From Vibrio sp. Isolate34 (GTDB lineage Bacteria; Pseudomonadota; Gammaproteobacteria; Enterobacterales; Vibrionaceae), in contig NZ_JAKEUO010000020.1 in assembly GCF_022397915.1 (NCBI RefSeq), positions 1 to 64,000 of the forward strand: 64,000 nt of DNA, read 5' to 3'. How positions within the stretch are numbered: position 1 is the stretch's first letter; the number at the start of each line of letters is the position of its first letter. Under the pieces are notes generated by a model. It saw nothing but the letters and a program-made list of their open reading frames with translations, made no database searches and was not told where the DNA came from. Of the stretch, positions 25,506 to 35,563 are shown one piece after another. Made by a program: the position numbers and the translations under genes.

Positions 25506-28100
25506 CTACTTGCGACGACGCCACATTACTAGGCCAAACAATGACATCAATGCACCCAAGCCGAATGAACCGCCGACTCTTAACTCAAGAACCGCAGGAT
25601 CATGATCCGATGAACGGAAGTGATCTTGGTACTTAGGCAGATCGCCTTTGTACTCTTCGTTGTAGTCAAACAACGTCGATTCACCACCATTAATGTGCCA
25701 GTCCGTTGCATCCACCACCATGTCTTTCAGGCTGTCGCTGATCAACAGGTGATCCAGTGCACCCACTTCGTCATTGTATGAGTAGCTCCAGCTGTCTGGG
25801 TGTTTTTGAGCGCCAGCATTAATGTAGCCGTAGTTCTTAGTAATCACCGCACCGCTATCACCAAACTGTTCAACACCATCAATGTAAGTGTTACGAGCCG
25901 CTTTGATTTGTTTGCCGTATTTCTCTTCAGAGTAATCCGTTAGCACCAGCATTGGATCTTCCATGCCGTACGAGTTCATATCACCCAGAATCACTTTGTG
26001 ACCTTTGATGCCATCAAGCGCTTCACCCAGTGCCACCGCCGCAGCCACACGGAAGTTCTCACATGAGCCTTGCTTGTCGGCATCAACACCACCTTGACCG
26101 CCCTGCTCAACTGGTGCTGCATCTTCCCAACACTTAGAGCCTTTCGATTTAAAGTGGTTAATCGCTACAGTCAGTTTCTCTTTGGTGCCTTTGACCTTGA
26201 AGGTTGGCGCTAATGAGTCACGCTGGTAGTTCTTACCGTCCTCAATCACCTTACCTGAATCGTCTAACACCTCTGGTGCTTGTTGGCTTGGCATCGCGAT
26301 AACGCGGCTGTCTTTTAGCTTAACTACCTTCTTACGGTAAATAACACCCGTTGTGATTACGTCAGTACCAATCGAGTCCATCTCGTCGGTTACGCCATCT
26401 TCATTTGAATCGACAGCGACAAACGTATAACGGTCTTTCTTACGCTCAATGCGGTCATTCAACTGATTAACAAGCTGTTGAATAGCAGAACCTTCACCAA
26501 AGCCGTTGTTCTCAATTTCCATCAAACCAATGATGTCAGCATCTAAACGAAGAATCGCGTTCACAATCTTCTCTTGCTGCATTTCAAACTCAGTGATGGT
26601 GTTCGCGCCACGGTTGTTGCCGTGCTGGTTCGCATCACCGCCAAATGGAGAGTTGAAGTAGTTCAGTACATTGAAGGTCGCGATACGTAGATCACCTTCA
26701 TCCATATCTGGTTTGTCAGTACGTGGGTCGTTACGAACGAAATTTTCAGCCGAGATCTGGTTAGTCGCAATTAAACGGTATTCACCGTAGCTGTATGTCA
26801 ACACACCTTCTAGTCCGACAATAGTGTCATCGATACGGATGTAGTCTTCGGTCGACCCATCTTGGTCGATGTCGGTACGACCAAAATCTGGGTAGAAAGG
26901 AACTAGACCATCACCCGCTTTTTGATCGGTTTCAACGAAAAGACGACGATCAGCGTTGTCTTCTGTCTGCTGTTTCGCGTCATTAGAACCTGCTGCGAAA
27001 AGCTGGTTCGGTTGCATGTTGATACGCTCATGCGCCAATACCATGTTGTTGCGACGACCTGCGTAGTCATAACCAAAGGTACGCGTCACACGCATATCAA
27101 GCGCTTCGGTTGTTTTTACCAACATGCCTTCGTAACGTTCAAGCGTTGCAGCGAAGTTCTCATCACTGTCCAGCGCTTCAATCGCTGTCGCTTCAGGGGC
27201 TTGTTGTTCGCCCTGCTTTAGCCATTGGTTGTTTTCAACTTTAAGCTGAGTGTGGCTGTAGTATTCTTGAACCTTGCCTTTCACACACACCACATCGCCT
27301 GCTGCTAAGTCTGAGCTTGACTGGTTAGTGTGAATAAATAGACCTTCAGAGGTGCTTGAGTTGAAGTCATCCTCAAGTGCTTGCAGGTAGAAGCCTTTGG
27401 TTAAGCCGGTTGTTACTGCGCTAACCACACCTTTGACGAAGTACTCATCGTCGGTGATGTACGGGTAGCCATCGATGAATGGCGATGTAGCGCCCTCACC
27501 TTGGATTTCTTGAATGGTTGTGAATACTGGGTCAGAGCCATCTAGCGTACAAGCGAAGGCTTCTGGCAGCTCAACACTGTCTAGTGAACCTAGTCCTTCA
27601 ATGCTGTCTTTTGGTAGTGATACCCACTGTGAAGCGTCAAACGTCGCCGAAGGTGTTTGCTCAGCTCGAACCAAGGTAACGTCTTTGCCCCAGTCCACAT
27701 CACCCATAACACCGATCATATCCAGCACGCTTGAGTCGGAATTCAGGATAGCCAGTGGATCGTCGCCATTATGATTAGCCAATGAAGCATTTAGAATGTC
27801 AGCGACTGCTTTAATCTCATCACTGGCACTGGTATGAGCAACAACAAGCACCTCACCGGGCGCTAAAACGTGGCCATCTAAAGGTAAAGTGGCGCCCCAT
27901 GATCCGTTGCCATTGGCTGACTTAGCCAATGAGTAACCATCTAAGTTAATGCTGCTATCGCCGTTATTGGCGATCTCAACCGCTTTGTTGTAGCTGCCGC
28001 CTTCCACATATTGTGAAATAAACAAATCAGCGTGTGCGCTTGTGGTTAACAAGCTACCAATTGCCACTGCTAGCAATGAAGGTTTGTGTAAAAGAGCCAT
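25506..28100 (-). CDS. ExeM/NucH-family extracellular nuclease with GlyGly-CTERM tail
   Basis: The 864-residue secreted nuclease is like V. cholerae Xds and Shewanella ExeM. In order it has a signal peptide ending near SAHA, a lamin-tail domain (DLFISQYVEGGSYNKAVEIAN...), an OB-fold region around 190-300 and an endonuclease/exonuclease/phosphatase domain from about 465 (IATFNVLNYF, IGLMEIENNG, NHFKSKG, LGDMNS, SDHDPAVLEL). The C-terminus is GGSFGLGALMSLFG...RRRK, a GlyGly-CTERM signal for rhombosortase processing. The likely role is degrading extracellular DNA in biofilms or for nutrients. ATG 28100 has AGGTGA upstream; a GTG at 28109 is the alternative. Confidence 0.92.
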   Translation of the reverse strand: MALLHKPSLLAVAIGSLLTTSAHADLFISQYVEGGSYNKAVEIANNGDSSINLDGYSLAKSANGNGSWGATLPLDGHVLAPGEVLVVAHTSASDEIKAVADILNASLANHNGDDPLAILNSDSSVLDMIGVMGDVDWGKDVTLVRAEQTPSATFDASQWVSLPKDSIEGLGSLDSVELPEAFACTLDGSDPVFTTIQEIQGEGATSPFIDGYPYITDDEYFVKGVVSAVTTGLTKGFYLQALEDDFNSSTSEGLFIHTNQSSSDLAAGDVVCVKGKVQEYYSHTQLKVENNQWLKQGEQQAPEATAIEALDSDENFAATLERYEGMLVKTTEALDMRVTRTFGYDYAGRRNNMVLAHERINMQPNQLFAAGSNDAKQQTEDNADRRLFVETDQKAGDGLVPFYPDFGRTDIDQDGSTEDYIRIDDTIVGLEGVLTYSYGEYRLIATNQISAENFVRNDPRTDKPDMDEGDLRIATFNVLNYFNSPFGGDANQHGNNRGANTITEFEMQQEKIVNAILRLDADIIGLMEIENNGFGEGSAIQQLVNQLNDRIERKKDRYTFVAVDSNEDGVTDEMDSIGTDVITTGVIYRKKVVKLKDSRVIAMPSQQAPEVLDDSGKVIEDGKNYQRDSLAPTFKVKGTKEKLTVAINHFKSKGSKCWEDAAPVEQGGQGGVDADKQGSCENFRVAAAVALGEALDGIKGHKVILGDMNSYGMEDPMLVLTDYSEEKYGKQIKAARNTYIDGVEQFGDSGAVITKNYGYINAGAQKHPDSWSYSYNDEVGALDHLLISDSLKDMVVDATDWHINGGESTLFDYNEEYKGDLPKYQDHFRSSDHDPAVLELRVGGSFGLGALMSLFGLVMWRRRK

Positions 28101-28424
28101 CCGTTTCACCTGAGTTCATTGATTTATAGTCACTGCCATCTATGGGCAGTCATTGTATTTTGTGGTAACTATCAGGTTTATTTATGAAAGGAATAAGTCA
28201 GTTGGCAAGAAAATGAGGAACTTATCACTTTGGAATCATCAATTGTTTGGCACGTTATATATTTCCAACATATATAGAAACGAGTGTGAATTTATAAAAC
28301 CTAAAAGTGCTGAATAAGATCATCGGCACTGCATTAATATGATGGATATGCTAGCCAGATACTGCGTAAATCATCAATTCAAACAAGGGGTTTTCGAGGA
28401 AGGCAAATGGAATGGGCACTAAAA
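28101..28424. other. Region upstream of the nuclease gene
   Basis: About 320 bases without a gene, AT-rich, expected to hold the nuclease promoter. It contains TATATAT-N7-ATATATA (28256-28276). I see no confident promoter or operator match. Confidence 0.4.
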
Positions 28425-28455
28425 AGCCCAAAGTAAACAAAAGTTACCTTGGGCT
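28425..28455 (-). terminator. Terminator after trpS
   Basis: AGCCCAAAGTAA and TTACCTTGGGCT pair with one mismatch around a seven-base loop. On the minus strand a T run follows. It is 31 bp beyond the trpS stop and closes the aroK-to-trpS gene chain. Confidence 0.85.
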
Positions 28456-28486
28456 CAAACTTTCAAGCGAGTCGTGTTAGTTCAAC

Positions 28487-29503
28487 CTATGGGCGAGTAA
28501 CAAAACCTACTGCTTCGTATGCTTTCTTCAATGTTACTGCAGCACGCTCAGACGCTTTTTCAGCACCCGCTTTCATTACTGCGTCCATGTAAGCGCGGTC
28601 AGCACGGATACGGTGATATTCAGCTTGAATCGGCTCAAGCATCTCAACCAATGCTGCGCCTACATCCTTCTTGAATGGACCGTACATCTCAACACCTTGG
28701 TACTGCGCTTCGATCTCTTCAAACGTTTTACCCGTCGCTGCTGAGTAAAGACCCATCAGGTTAGAGATACCCGCTTTGTTTTCCCAATCGTGAGCAATAC
28801 GTGGTGGGGTTTCTGCATCAGTTTGCGCTTTGTTGATCTTCTTAATGATCGACTTAGGCTCTTCTAGCAGAGTAATCACGTTCTTACGGTTATCATCCGA
28901 CTTAGACATCTTCTTAGTCGCGTCTTGCAGGCTCATTACACGTGCATTCACTGTTGGAATGTAAGGTTCTGGCACTTGGAAGATTGGCGTTTCAGGGCCG
29001 TAGATGTTGTTAAAACGAGTTGCGATATCACGCGCTAGCTCTAGGTGTTGTTTCTGGTCGCTACCTACTGGCACTTGGTGAGCACCGTAAAGCAGGATGT
29101 CTGCAGCCATCAACACTGGGTAGTCGTATAGGCCTACGTTTACGTCGTTTGAATGACGTGCAGACTTATCTTTAAACTGAGTCATACGGCTCAGTTCACC
29201 CATTTGTGTGTAACAGTTAAGAAGCCAACCAAGTTGAGCATGCTCTGGTACGTGTGACTGAACAAATAGCGTGCTCTTCTTTGGATCAACACCGACAGCA
29301 AGACAGATTGCTAATGCGTCTAGAGTCGCTTCATGCAGTGCTTTCGGGTCTTGACGAACCGTAATTGCGTGAAGGTCTACAACACAGTATTGGCAATCGT
29401 AATCATCTTGCATCTGTTGCCATTGACGTAGAGCACCCAAGTAGTTACCGATACTTAGTTCACCAGATGGTTGAACACCACTCAATACGATGGGCTTGCT
29501 CAT
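28487..29503 (-). CDS. trpS: Tryptophanyl-tRNA synthetase
   Basis: TrpS charges tRNA-Trp. The 338-residue class I synthetase has the HIGH-equivalent segment PSGELSIGNYLG (about 12-23) and KMSKS (about 197-201). The length equals the bacterial norm. It follows gph in the conserved dam-rpe-gph-trpS order. The 151-bp gap to gph holds a terminator, so trpS may have its own promoter. Confidence 0.97.
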   Translation of the reverse strand: MSKPIVLSGVQPSGELSIGNYLGALRQWQQMQDDYDCQYCVVDLHAITVRQDPKALHEATLDALAICLAVGVDPKKSTLFVQSHVPEHAQLGWLLNCYTQMGELSRMTQFKDKSARHSNDVNVGLYDYPVLMAADILLYGAHQVPVGSDQKQHLELARDIATRFNNIYGPETPIFQVPEPYIPTVNARVMSLQDATKKMSKSDDNRKNVITLLEEPKSIIKKINKAQTDAETPPRIAHDWENKAGISNLMGLYSAATGKTFEEIEAQYQGVEMYGPFKKDVGAALVEMLEPIQAEYHRIRADRAYMDAVMKAGAEKASERAAVTLKKAYEAVGFVTRP

Positions 29504-29566
29504 GGTTTTAATTCCTTTGCTTATTCGCTAAGTTTATTGAACGCTTAGCTTCTTAACTTAAATATA

Positions 29567-29596
29567 GAAAAGCCGCACAGCTCTTTCTGCGCGGCT
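29567..29596 (-). terminator. Terminator between gph and trpS
   Basis: On the minus strand AGCCGCGCAG pairs with CTGTGCGGCT (one G-U pair) around AAAGAG, followed by TTTTC. It lies 59 bp beyond the gph stop. Confidence 0.75.
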
Positions 29597-29654
29597 CATC
29601 CAGTGTACTCATTGATAAGTATTTTGCTAGTGGGTTAGCTAACTTTTGTACGCT

Positions 29655-30341
29655 TTATGCTGAAACTAGAACGACATCTAGTAATTGAGCAACGTTATCC
29701 GCCACATAGTCAGGGTTTGATGCTGAAATTAGCTCACCGTGATTGTAACCGTATGTCAGACCAAACGAGTGACAACCCGCATTCTTCGCCGCTTTGATGT
29801 CGTTGCTTGAATCACCAACCATCAACATCTCTTCCGCTTTAACGTTGTGCTTTTCTAGCAACCAGTTCAGCGCGACTGGGTTCGGTTTTTTCTCTGGGAA
29901 AGAGTCGCCGCCCAAGACATCAACAAAGTACTTATCGATACAGTGTTGCGCCAGAACGTCGGGTACAAACTTCGATGGCTTGTTAGTCACAAGCGCCATA
30001 GTAAAGCCCGCTTTATGTAGCTCAGCCAGCGTCTCTTTTACTGATGGGTAAAGGTGGCTCAGCTTGTGGCCACCCTGTTCGTAAAAATCATCAAACAGGA
30101 TGCGCGCTTTCTTCAGCAGCTCAGGCTCTAGGCTTGGGTCAACGGTTAGGTTGCGGCTTAATGAACGACCGATAAGCACGTCAGCACCATTGCCAACATA
30201 GTCGCGAACTTGTTCTTCACTCACTGAAGGGAAGCCTAGCTCCTGACAAGCTTGGTCAGCTGCGACAGCCAAGTCAGGCACGCTGTCTAACAAGGTTCCG
30301 TCCAAATCAAAGGCAATCAGTTTTATTGAGCTTAATGACAT
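29655..30341 (-). CDS. gph: Phosphoglycolate phosphatase
   Basis: This HAD-superfamily enzyme removes phosphate from 2-phosphoglycolate formed during DNA repair. The 228 residues show motif I FDLDGTLLDS (about 11-20), motif II VTNKP and motif III/IV KPNP with MVGDSSNDIKAAKNAG. ATG 30341. It lies between rpe and trpS, as in E. coli. Confidence 0.95.
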   Translation of the reverse strand: MSLSSIKLIAFDLDGTLLDSVPDLAVAADQACQELGFPSVSEEQVRDYVGNGADVLIGRSLSRNLTVDPSLEPELLKKARILFDDFYEQGGHKLSHLYPSVKETLAELHKAGFTMALVTNKPSKFVPDVLAQHCIDKYFVDVLGGDSFPEKKPNPVALNWLLEKHNVKAEEMLMVGDSSNDIKAAKNAGCHSFGLTYGYNHGELISASNPDYVADNVAQLLDVVLVSA

Positions 30342-30391
30342 CTTACTTTCCTATTAATTATATTCGTCTTATGTGTTGAGCAATAAGACGT

Positions 30392-30416
30392 AAAAAAGGG
30401 GCCAATCAGCCCCTTT
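30392..30416 (-). terminator. Terminator between rpe and gph
   Basis: AAAGGGGC/GCCCCTTT (30395-30402 with 30409-30416) with a six-base loop. On the minus strand it is followed by a run of T. It lies 44 bp after the rpe stop, so read-through or a separate gph promoter is needed. Confidence 0.82.
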
Positions 30417-30459
30417 ATCTAAATTTTTGATTTTAGGTCAACTGACCCTAGTTCTACTT

Positions 30460-31134
30460 TTATGCGTTAACTTTTGCAAGCTCTGCACGCATCTCATCAA
30501 TCACTTCTTTGTAATCTGGTTGATTGAAAATAGCAGAACCCGCAACGAACATATCCGCACCCGCTTCTGCGATTTCACGGATGTTATCAACCTTCACGCC
30601 GCCATCAATCTCTAGGCGAATGTCACGGCCTGACTCATCAATTAGCTCACGAACTGCACATAGCTTATCTAGCGTGTGAGGAATGAAAGATTGACCGCCG
30701 AAGCCAGGGTTCACCGACATCAGTAGAATCATGTCGACTTTGTCCATGATGTAATCTAGGCAAGATAGTGGTGTTGCAGGGTTAAGAACCACACCCGCTT
30801 TACAGCCGTGTTCTTTGATGAGCTGTAGAGTACGATCGATGTGCTCTGATGCTTCAACGTGGAAGGTAATCATTGATGCACCCGCTTTCGCAAACTCAGG
30901 CACAATGCTGTCGACTGGCTTAACCATTAGGTGAACATCGATAGGAGCAGTAATGCCGTAGTCACGCAGAGCTTTACAGATAGGCGCGCCAAAAGTCAGG
31001 TTAGGTACGTAGTGGTTGTCCATCACATCGAAGTGCACAACATCAGCACCAGCTGCCAACACTTTTTCTACGTCTTCACCAAGACGAGCAAAATCTGCAG
31101 ACAAAATCGATGGAGCGATTAGAAAATCTTTCAT
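30460..31134 (-). CDS. rpe: Ribulose-phosphate 3-epimerase
   Basis: Rpe interconverts ribulose 5-phosphate and xylulose 5-phosphate in the pentose phosphate pathway. The 224-residue TIM barrel has IAPSILSADFARLG, HFDVMDNHYVPNLTFG and MSVNPGFGGQSF, which carry the metal ligands and catalytic Asp residues. The ATG at 31134 has AGAGG upstream, and MKDFLIAPSIL is the family start; a longer in-frame form is not supported. Confidence 0.97.
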   Translation of the reverse strand: MKDFLIAPSILSADFARLGEDVEKVLAAGADVVHFDVMDNHYVPNLTFGAPICKALRDYGITAPIDVHLMVKPVDSIVPEFAKAGASMITFHVEASEHIDRTLQLIKEHGCKAGVVLNPATPLSCLDYIMDKVDMILLMSVNPGFGGQSFIPHTLDKLCAVRELIDESGRDIRLEIDGGVKVDNIREIAEAGADMFVAGSAIFNQPDYKEVIDEMRAELAKVNA

Positions 31135-31338
31135 ACCAAACCTCTTAAGAGTGAGTAAATTGCGAATGTCACCGCCTTGGTGATATCTCATACACAAATA
31201 CAAGACTCAAGCCCAAGACTATTTGGTGTGCAATTCTACCTAAGCACCTAAGCAGATCCTAGCAGTTCGAAAGATTAGTTTAAGAAAGTATCCGTTGGTC
31301 ACTCAATTTAATGAGTTTGGAGGCGATTCTGACCAGAC

Positions 31339-32184
31339 CTATTCCGTTGATACTTGTTGCTGGTTTTTCTCTTTATGGAAAAGCGCCAGTAACTCATCAA
31401 CTTTATTACGCCCAGCGCCGTTACGGCTGATGGTGCGCTTCACCTTCACCACGTTCAGTTCCGCACCATGATATAAGCGACGCGTTAGTGTCGTATCGTG
31501 GTTTGAAATCAAAACTGGAATACCACGTTCCATTGCAGCTTTTTCAGCGACATCAGCCAAGGCTGCCTGATCATCTAAGCTGAAGCCATTACCTGCATAA
31601 GAGGTAAAGTTAGCGGTATTCGATAGCGGTGCGTATGGAGGATCACAGTAAACCACACAGCCTTTGCGAGCACGGCTGAAAGTTTCATGGTATCCCTCAC
31701 AAACGAAGGTGGCCTTTTTCGCTTTCTCAGCAAAAAACTCCAGTTCGGCTTCTGGGAAGTAAGGTTTTTTGTAAGAACCAAACGGAACGTTAAAACCGCC
31801 CTTCTTGTTGTAACGACATAGGCCATTAAAGCCAAAGCGGTTCATATACAAGAAGGCAAGCGAACGATACATGACGTTGTCGGTATCGTTGAACTGAGCG
31901 CGAATATCTAGAAAGGCTTCTTTGCGATTGTTCTCAGGACAGAACCAACGCTTCGCTTCCGTGATATAGGTTTCAGGATCGGTTTTAAGTAGATTGTACA
32001 GGTTGATAAGATCGGGATTGATATCAGCTAGTAGGTACTGTTCAAAGTCAGTATTCAGGAATACTGAGCCGGCACCGACAAACGGTTCTACCAATTTACG
32101 AGCAGGTGGCAGGTGACGTTGGATGTCTTCAACTAGGCCATATTTACCACCAGCCCATTTTAGAAAGGCACGCTGCTTTTTCAT
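31339..32184 (-). CDS. dam: DNA adenine methylase
   Basis: Dam methylates adenine in GATC, guiding mismatch repair and replication timing; it is essential in V. cholerae. The 281-residue enzyme has the SAM-binding WAGGKYGL and VEPFVGAGSVF motifs near the N-terminus and the catalytic DPPY in VVYCDPPYAPLS near residue 180. It lies 69 bp downstream of damX in the aroKB-damX-dam-rpe chain. Confidence 0.97.
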   Translation of the reverse strand: MKKQRAFLKWAGGKYGLVEDIQRHLPPARKLVEPFVGAGSVFLNTDFEQYLLADINPDLINLYNLLKTDPETYITEAKRWFCPENNRKEAFLDIRAQFNDTDNVMYRSLAFLYMNRFGFNGLCRYNKKGGFNVPFGSYKKPYFPEAELEFFAEKAKKATFVCEGYHETFSRARKGCVVYCDPPYAPLSNTANFTSYAGNGFSLDDQAALADVAEKAAMERGIPVLISNHDTTLTRRLYHGAELNVVKVKRTISRNGAGRNKVDELLALFHKEKNQQQVSTE

Positions 32185-32253
32185 TTACTGCTCTATCTAT
32201 CAACACAAAAATAAGGCTGCGGAATGTAACATATTTTGAGGCTAAGCTCAGGG

Positions 32254-33771
32254 TTATTTCGCACGTTCTATCTCTCGATGCACTTGATTCATCGATTTTG
32301 CCCAAGGTTCCAACTGTTGAAGGGGTTTTGATAACGCACTTACCGCGTCTCTCGCCACTTGAATCGTTGGGTAATCTTGATAAGTGATGATAAACCACTT
32401 GGTGTCGTTACGAAGTGTTGGGTAGATACGAACCTTGTTCTCAAGGTCATACTCTTCAATGAAGGATTGCACATCTTCCAGTGAGGTCATCGCACTCAAC
32501 TGCAAGGTATACGCGCGTGGCGAGATAGCTTGTAACTCTTCACGAGCAAATGAGAAGGTGATCTTTTTGGTCGGTGGCGTTGAATCAGTTAGGTCTGACT
32601 CTTCATCGACTGTTGGTTGTGGCTCGGCTTGTGCTGCATCAGGTTGTGCGCTAAACGCTTCCCCTGTGTTTTCCTCAACTGCCGCATCAATCGCGCTAGT
32701 ATCGGCACTCTCAGGTTTATCATCAAGCAGAGCATCAACCACATCAGAGGTGATCACAACGCGTTGCTGATCTTGCTCGACTTCTCCAACACTCGCGGTA
32801 TCTTCAACGACAGTCGGCGGCAGAGACGAACTATCATCATCCGCACCTTGGTAACTCATATCGGTTTCAGCTGCAGAGTCCACAGCTCCATCGACGCCAG
32901 TTTGTTTCGTGCCACTTTCCACTTCAAAGGTTGGGATAGCCGTCTGTTCAATCGGTGCAATAAGCGACTGCGCTTTATCGTCTGGTGTAGGTTGACTGAA
33001 CATCCACCAATAACCACCACCAATTAACAACAGCAACAAGGCTACCACAATCGCGATATTGATTGGTGAGCCAATAATTGAGCGAATAATAATCCTTTTT
33101 TCCACTTTCAATTCTCCTAAAGCCATTAACTCTCCGGGCAGAGGTTGCGCTTTACTAAACGCACGTCGCACGCGAGTTTCAGACTCATCATCAACATATC
33201 GAATCACCAGTGATTCAAAGAAATGTTCAGCTTCTGGTTGCGAAAGGTCATCGATTTCAAGATCGATAGGCTTGTGTTGTTGGCCGTAACTCAGACGTGT
33301 TAATAACGTGTCTAAGTGACCCGTATCCGAGAAGAGAACGATATTGATCGTCCATTGAGGGTTTGATTGAGCTTCCAGTACCAACATCCATAATTCGGAT
33401 ACCAATAGCTCAGAGAGTCGGTGGGCATCATCAACAACGATAACCACATTACACGAATCCCCATCCAGTAACCGAGTGAGGCTATCAGATAAAGAGTCAT
33501 GCTGATTAAAGAGTGGATCTGAAACAATTTGGCTAAGAATAAGCGCGCGGCGTTGTTGATCGTCTTGGCTTGGGTGACAAAGCAGTAAGCACTGATTTTT
33601 TTCTGTCGACCACGCTTCAAGATAACGCTGAGCTAACCAAGAACGGCCTGAGCCAGTTTTACCAGCAACCGTTACTAGGTTTGAACCAAAGTTAGTCAAA
33701 AGCTGTAAGCGCTCTAGCAGCTCAACTTGAGATTCTAACTCTAATACTCTTAATTCATGAGCCAAACTCAT
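32254..33771 (-). CDS. damX: DamX-like cell division protein: AAA ATPase plus SPOR domain
   Basis: The 505-residue protein has an N-terminal ATPase domain with Walker A AGKTGSGRS (about 37-45) and VVIVVDDAHRL as Walker B (about 112-122). One membrane helix follows, NIAIVVALLLLLIGGGYWWMF (about 237-257), then an acidic Ser/Asp/Glu-rich periplasmic stretch and a C-terminal SPOR domain (about 420-500) that binds denuded peptidoglycan at the septum. E. coli DamX lacks an obvious full ATPase domain, so this longer form is typical of vibrios. It lies between aroB and dam. Confidence 0.9.
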   Translation of the reverse strand: MSLAHELRVLELESQVELLERLQLLTNFGSNLVTVAGKTGSGRSWLAQRYLEAWSTEKNQCLLLCHPSQDDQQRRALILSQIVSDPLFNQHDSLSDSLTRLLDGDSCNVVIVVDDAHRLSELLVSELWMLVLEAQSNPQWTINIVLFSDTGHLDTLLTRLSYGQQHKPIDLEIDDLSQPEAEHFFESLVIRYVDDESETRVRRAFSKAQPLPGELMALGELKVEKRIIIRSIIGSPINIAIVVALLLLLIGGGYWWMFSQPTPDDKAQSLIAPIEQTAIPTFEVESGTKQTGVDGAVDSAAETDMSYQGADDDSSSLPPTVVEDTASVGEVEQDQQRVVITSDVVDALLDDKPESADTSAIDAAVEENTGEAFSAQPDAAQAEPQPTVDEESDLTDSTPPTKKITFSFAREELQAISPRAYTLQLSAMTSLEDVQSFIEEYDLENKVRIYPTLRNDTKWFIITYQDYPTIQVARDAVSALSKPLQQLEPWAKSMNQVHREIERAK

Positions 33772-33849
33772 TGGGGATCCCTACTGATAAGATCGATCAG
33801 TAAAACACTCAGTTACCTAGAGTTTAACTAAGCAACCTCACAACCAAAT

Positions 33850-34938
33850 TTAAAGAGTACGGCAGAAATCGATCGCTTGTTTAATGATGTCTTGAGGCAC
33901 ATCAGCGACCACTTCAGCAGTACCAATACTTGTTGGTAATACCAAACGTAACTGACCAGACAGCACTTTTTTATCGCGCATCATGTGCTTCATAAAGTCT
34001 TCAAAAGACATGCTTTCTGGCGTATGGATTGGCAGTTTCGCATTCTTGAGTATAGAAATAATTCGCTCAAGTTGCTGCTGAGAGATCAGTCCCTGTAATT
34101 GCGCAGTTTTCGCTGCCATTACAGTGCCTGACGACACAGCTTCACCATGTAGCCAATTACCATAGCCTAGTTCTGCTTCGATCGCATGACCAAATGTATG
34201 ACCTAGGTTCAATAACGCTCTGATTCCTGACTCTTTTTCATCTAGAGCCACCACTTCCGCCTTAATTGCACAACAACGAGCAATTGCGGTAATCAGTGCC
34301 TCTTCATCAAGTTGATAAAGTTTCTCTAGATTTTGTTCCAACCAATTAAAGAAGGCTTCATCGTAAATGATGCCGTATTTGATCACCTCAGCAATACCCG
34401 CTGCAAACTCACGTTCTGGAAGCGTTGATAAACAGTTAGTATCGATGATGACAGATTTCGGTTGGTAAAAAGCGCCGATCATATTCTTGCCAAGGGGATG
34501 GTTTACTGCGGTTTTACCACCGACAGAAGAGTCCACTTGAGAAAGAAGTGTCGTTGGGATTTGAATGAAATCAATACCGCGCTGGTAACAAGAAGCAGCA
34601 AAACCGACCAAGTCACCGATAACACCACCACCTAAAGCAATCACCACCACATCGCGGCTGTAATTTCCTTCAAGCATGTAGCTCATCACTGAATTGAACG
34701 TTTCAAGGGTTTTGTACTGTTCACCGTCTGGCAACTCTAAAAGAGAAGTCTGACAGCCGACTTGATCCAATAGCGATATAATTTTATCAGCATAAAGAGG
34801 CGCTACTGTCACATTACTGATAACAACAACTTTCTGTTTGCCTGATAAAAAAGAAAGGTACGCCGGGTCTTCAAATAACCCGGCGCCAATAGAGATTGGG
34901 TAGCTACGCTCAGCTAGATTGACCGTAATCCGTTCCAT
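33850..34938 (-). CDS. aroB: 3-dehydroquinate synthase
   Basis: AroB makes dehydroquinate, the second step of the shikimate pathway. The 362-residue NAD+ and metal-dependent enzyme has VIALGGGVIGDLVGFAAS (about 102-119), the metal ligand regions AGIAEVIKYG and LLNLGHTFGHAIE. It follows aroK by 25 bp, so both are co-transcribed. Confidence 0.97.
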   Translation of the reverse strand: MERITVNLAERSYPISIGAGLFEDPAYLSFLSGKQKVVVISNVTVAPLYADKIISLLDQVGCQTSLLELPDGEQYKTLETFNSVMSYMLEGNYSRDVVVIALGGGVIGDLVGFAASCYQRGIDFIQIPTTLLSQVDSSVGGKTAVNHPLGKNMIGAFYQPKSVIIDTNCLSTLPEREFAAGIAEVIKYGIIYDEAFFNWLEQNLEKLYQLDEEALITAIARCCAIKAEVVALDEKESGIRALLNLGHTFGHAIEAELGYGNWLHGEAVSSGTVMAAKTAQLQGLISQQQLERIISILKNAKLPIHTPESMSFEDFMKHMMRDKKVLSGQLRLVLPTSIGTAEVVADVPQDIIKQAIDFCRTL

Positions 34939-34963
34939 GGGTTTGCTCTCCGAAAAAATGAAC

Positions 34964-35482
34964 TTAACGTTCTTCTAGCATTTTTACGATCTGGTTGGCT
35001 ACCACTTTTGCACTTTGGTCGTCAGTACGAACTGTGTAGTCCGCCACTTCTTCGTATAGTGCGTTGCGAGATACAGCTAGATCTTCTAGCACATCACGCG
35101 GGTTGTCTGTTTGAAGTAGAGGGCGTTTCTTGTCGCGGTTAGTGCGAGCAAGTTGCTTTTCAATTGTTGTCTCTAGGTATACAACAATGCCTCGTGCAGA
35201 TAGACGGTTACGGTTTTCTTTGCTCAGCACTGAGCCACCGCCTGTCGCAAGAACAATACCTTGTTCTTCTGTCAGATCGTTGATTACAGATTCTTCGCGC
35301 TTACGGAAACCATCTTCGCCCTCAACATCAAAAACCCATGCGATGTCTGCGCCAGTGCGCTCTTCGATCACAGTGTCAGAGTCTAAAAACTCCATATGAA
35401 GTTGGGAAGCTAGGTGTCTACCAATTGTACTTTTGCCGGCGCCCATTGGGCCAACAAGAAAAATATTGCGTTTCTCAGCCAT
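34964..35482 (-). CDS. aroK: Shikimate kinase I
   Basis: AroK phosphorylates shikimate with ATP. The 172-residue kinase has Walker A GPMGAGKST (about 11-19), FLDSDTVIEERTG (shikimate-binding Asp) and ATGGGSVL (about 79-86). It is the start of aroKB-damX-dam and lies 176 bp downstream of pilQ, separated by a bipartite hairpin. Confidence 0.97.
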   Translation of the reverse strand: MAEKRNIFLVGPMGAGKSTIGRHLASQLHMEFLDSDTVIEERTGADIAWVFDVEGEDGFRKREESVINDLTEEQGIVLATGGGSVLSKENRNRLSARGIVVYLETTIEKQLARTNRDKKRPLLQTDNPRDVLEDLAVSRNALYEEVADYTVRTDDQSAKVVANQIVKMLEER

Positions 35483-35563
35483 GTTTTTAGCAGTAATTTA
35501 CAACGTTAATTCAATGACATCGCCACAAGGTAGGTCAGTACAAGTACTGAAATTAAAAGGCCC

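Noticed and set aside
28256..28276. TATATAT-N7-ATATATA as a regulator site for the nuclease gene
   Set aside because: Low-complexity AT sequence forms such repeats easily, and it matches no operator I know.
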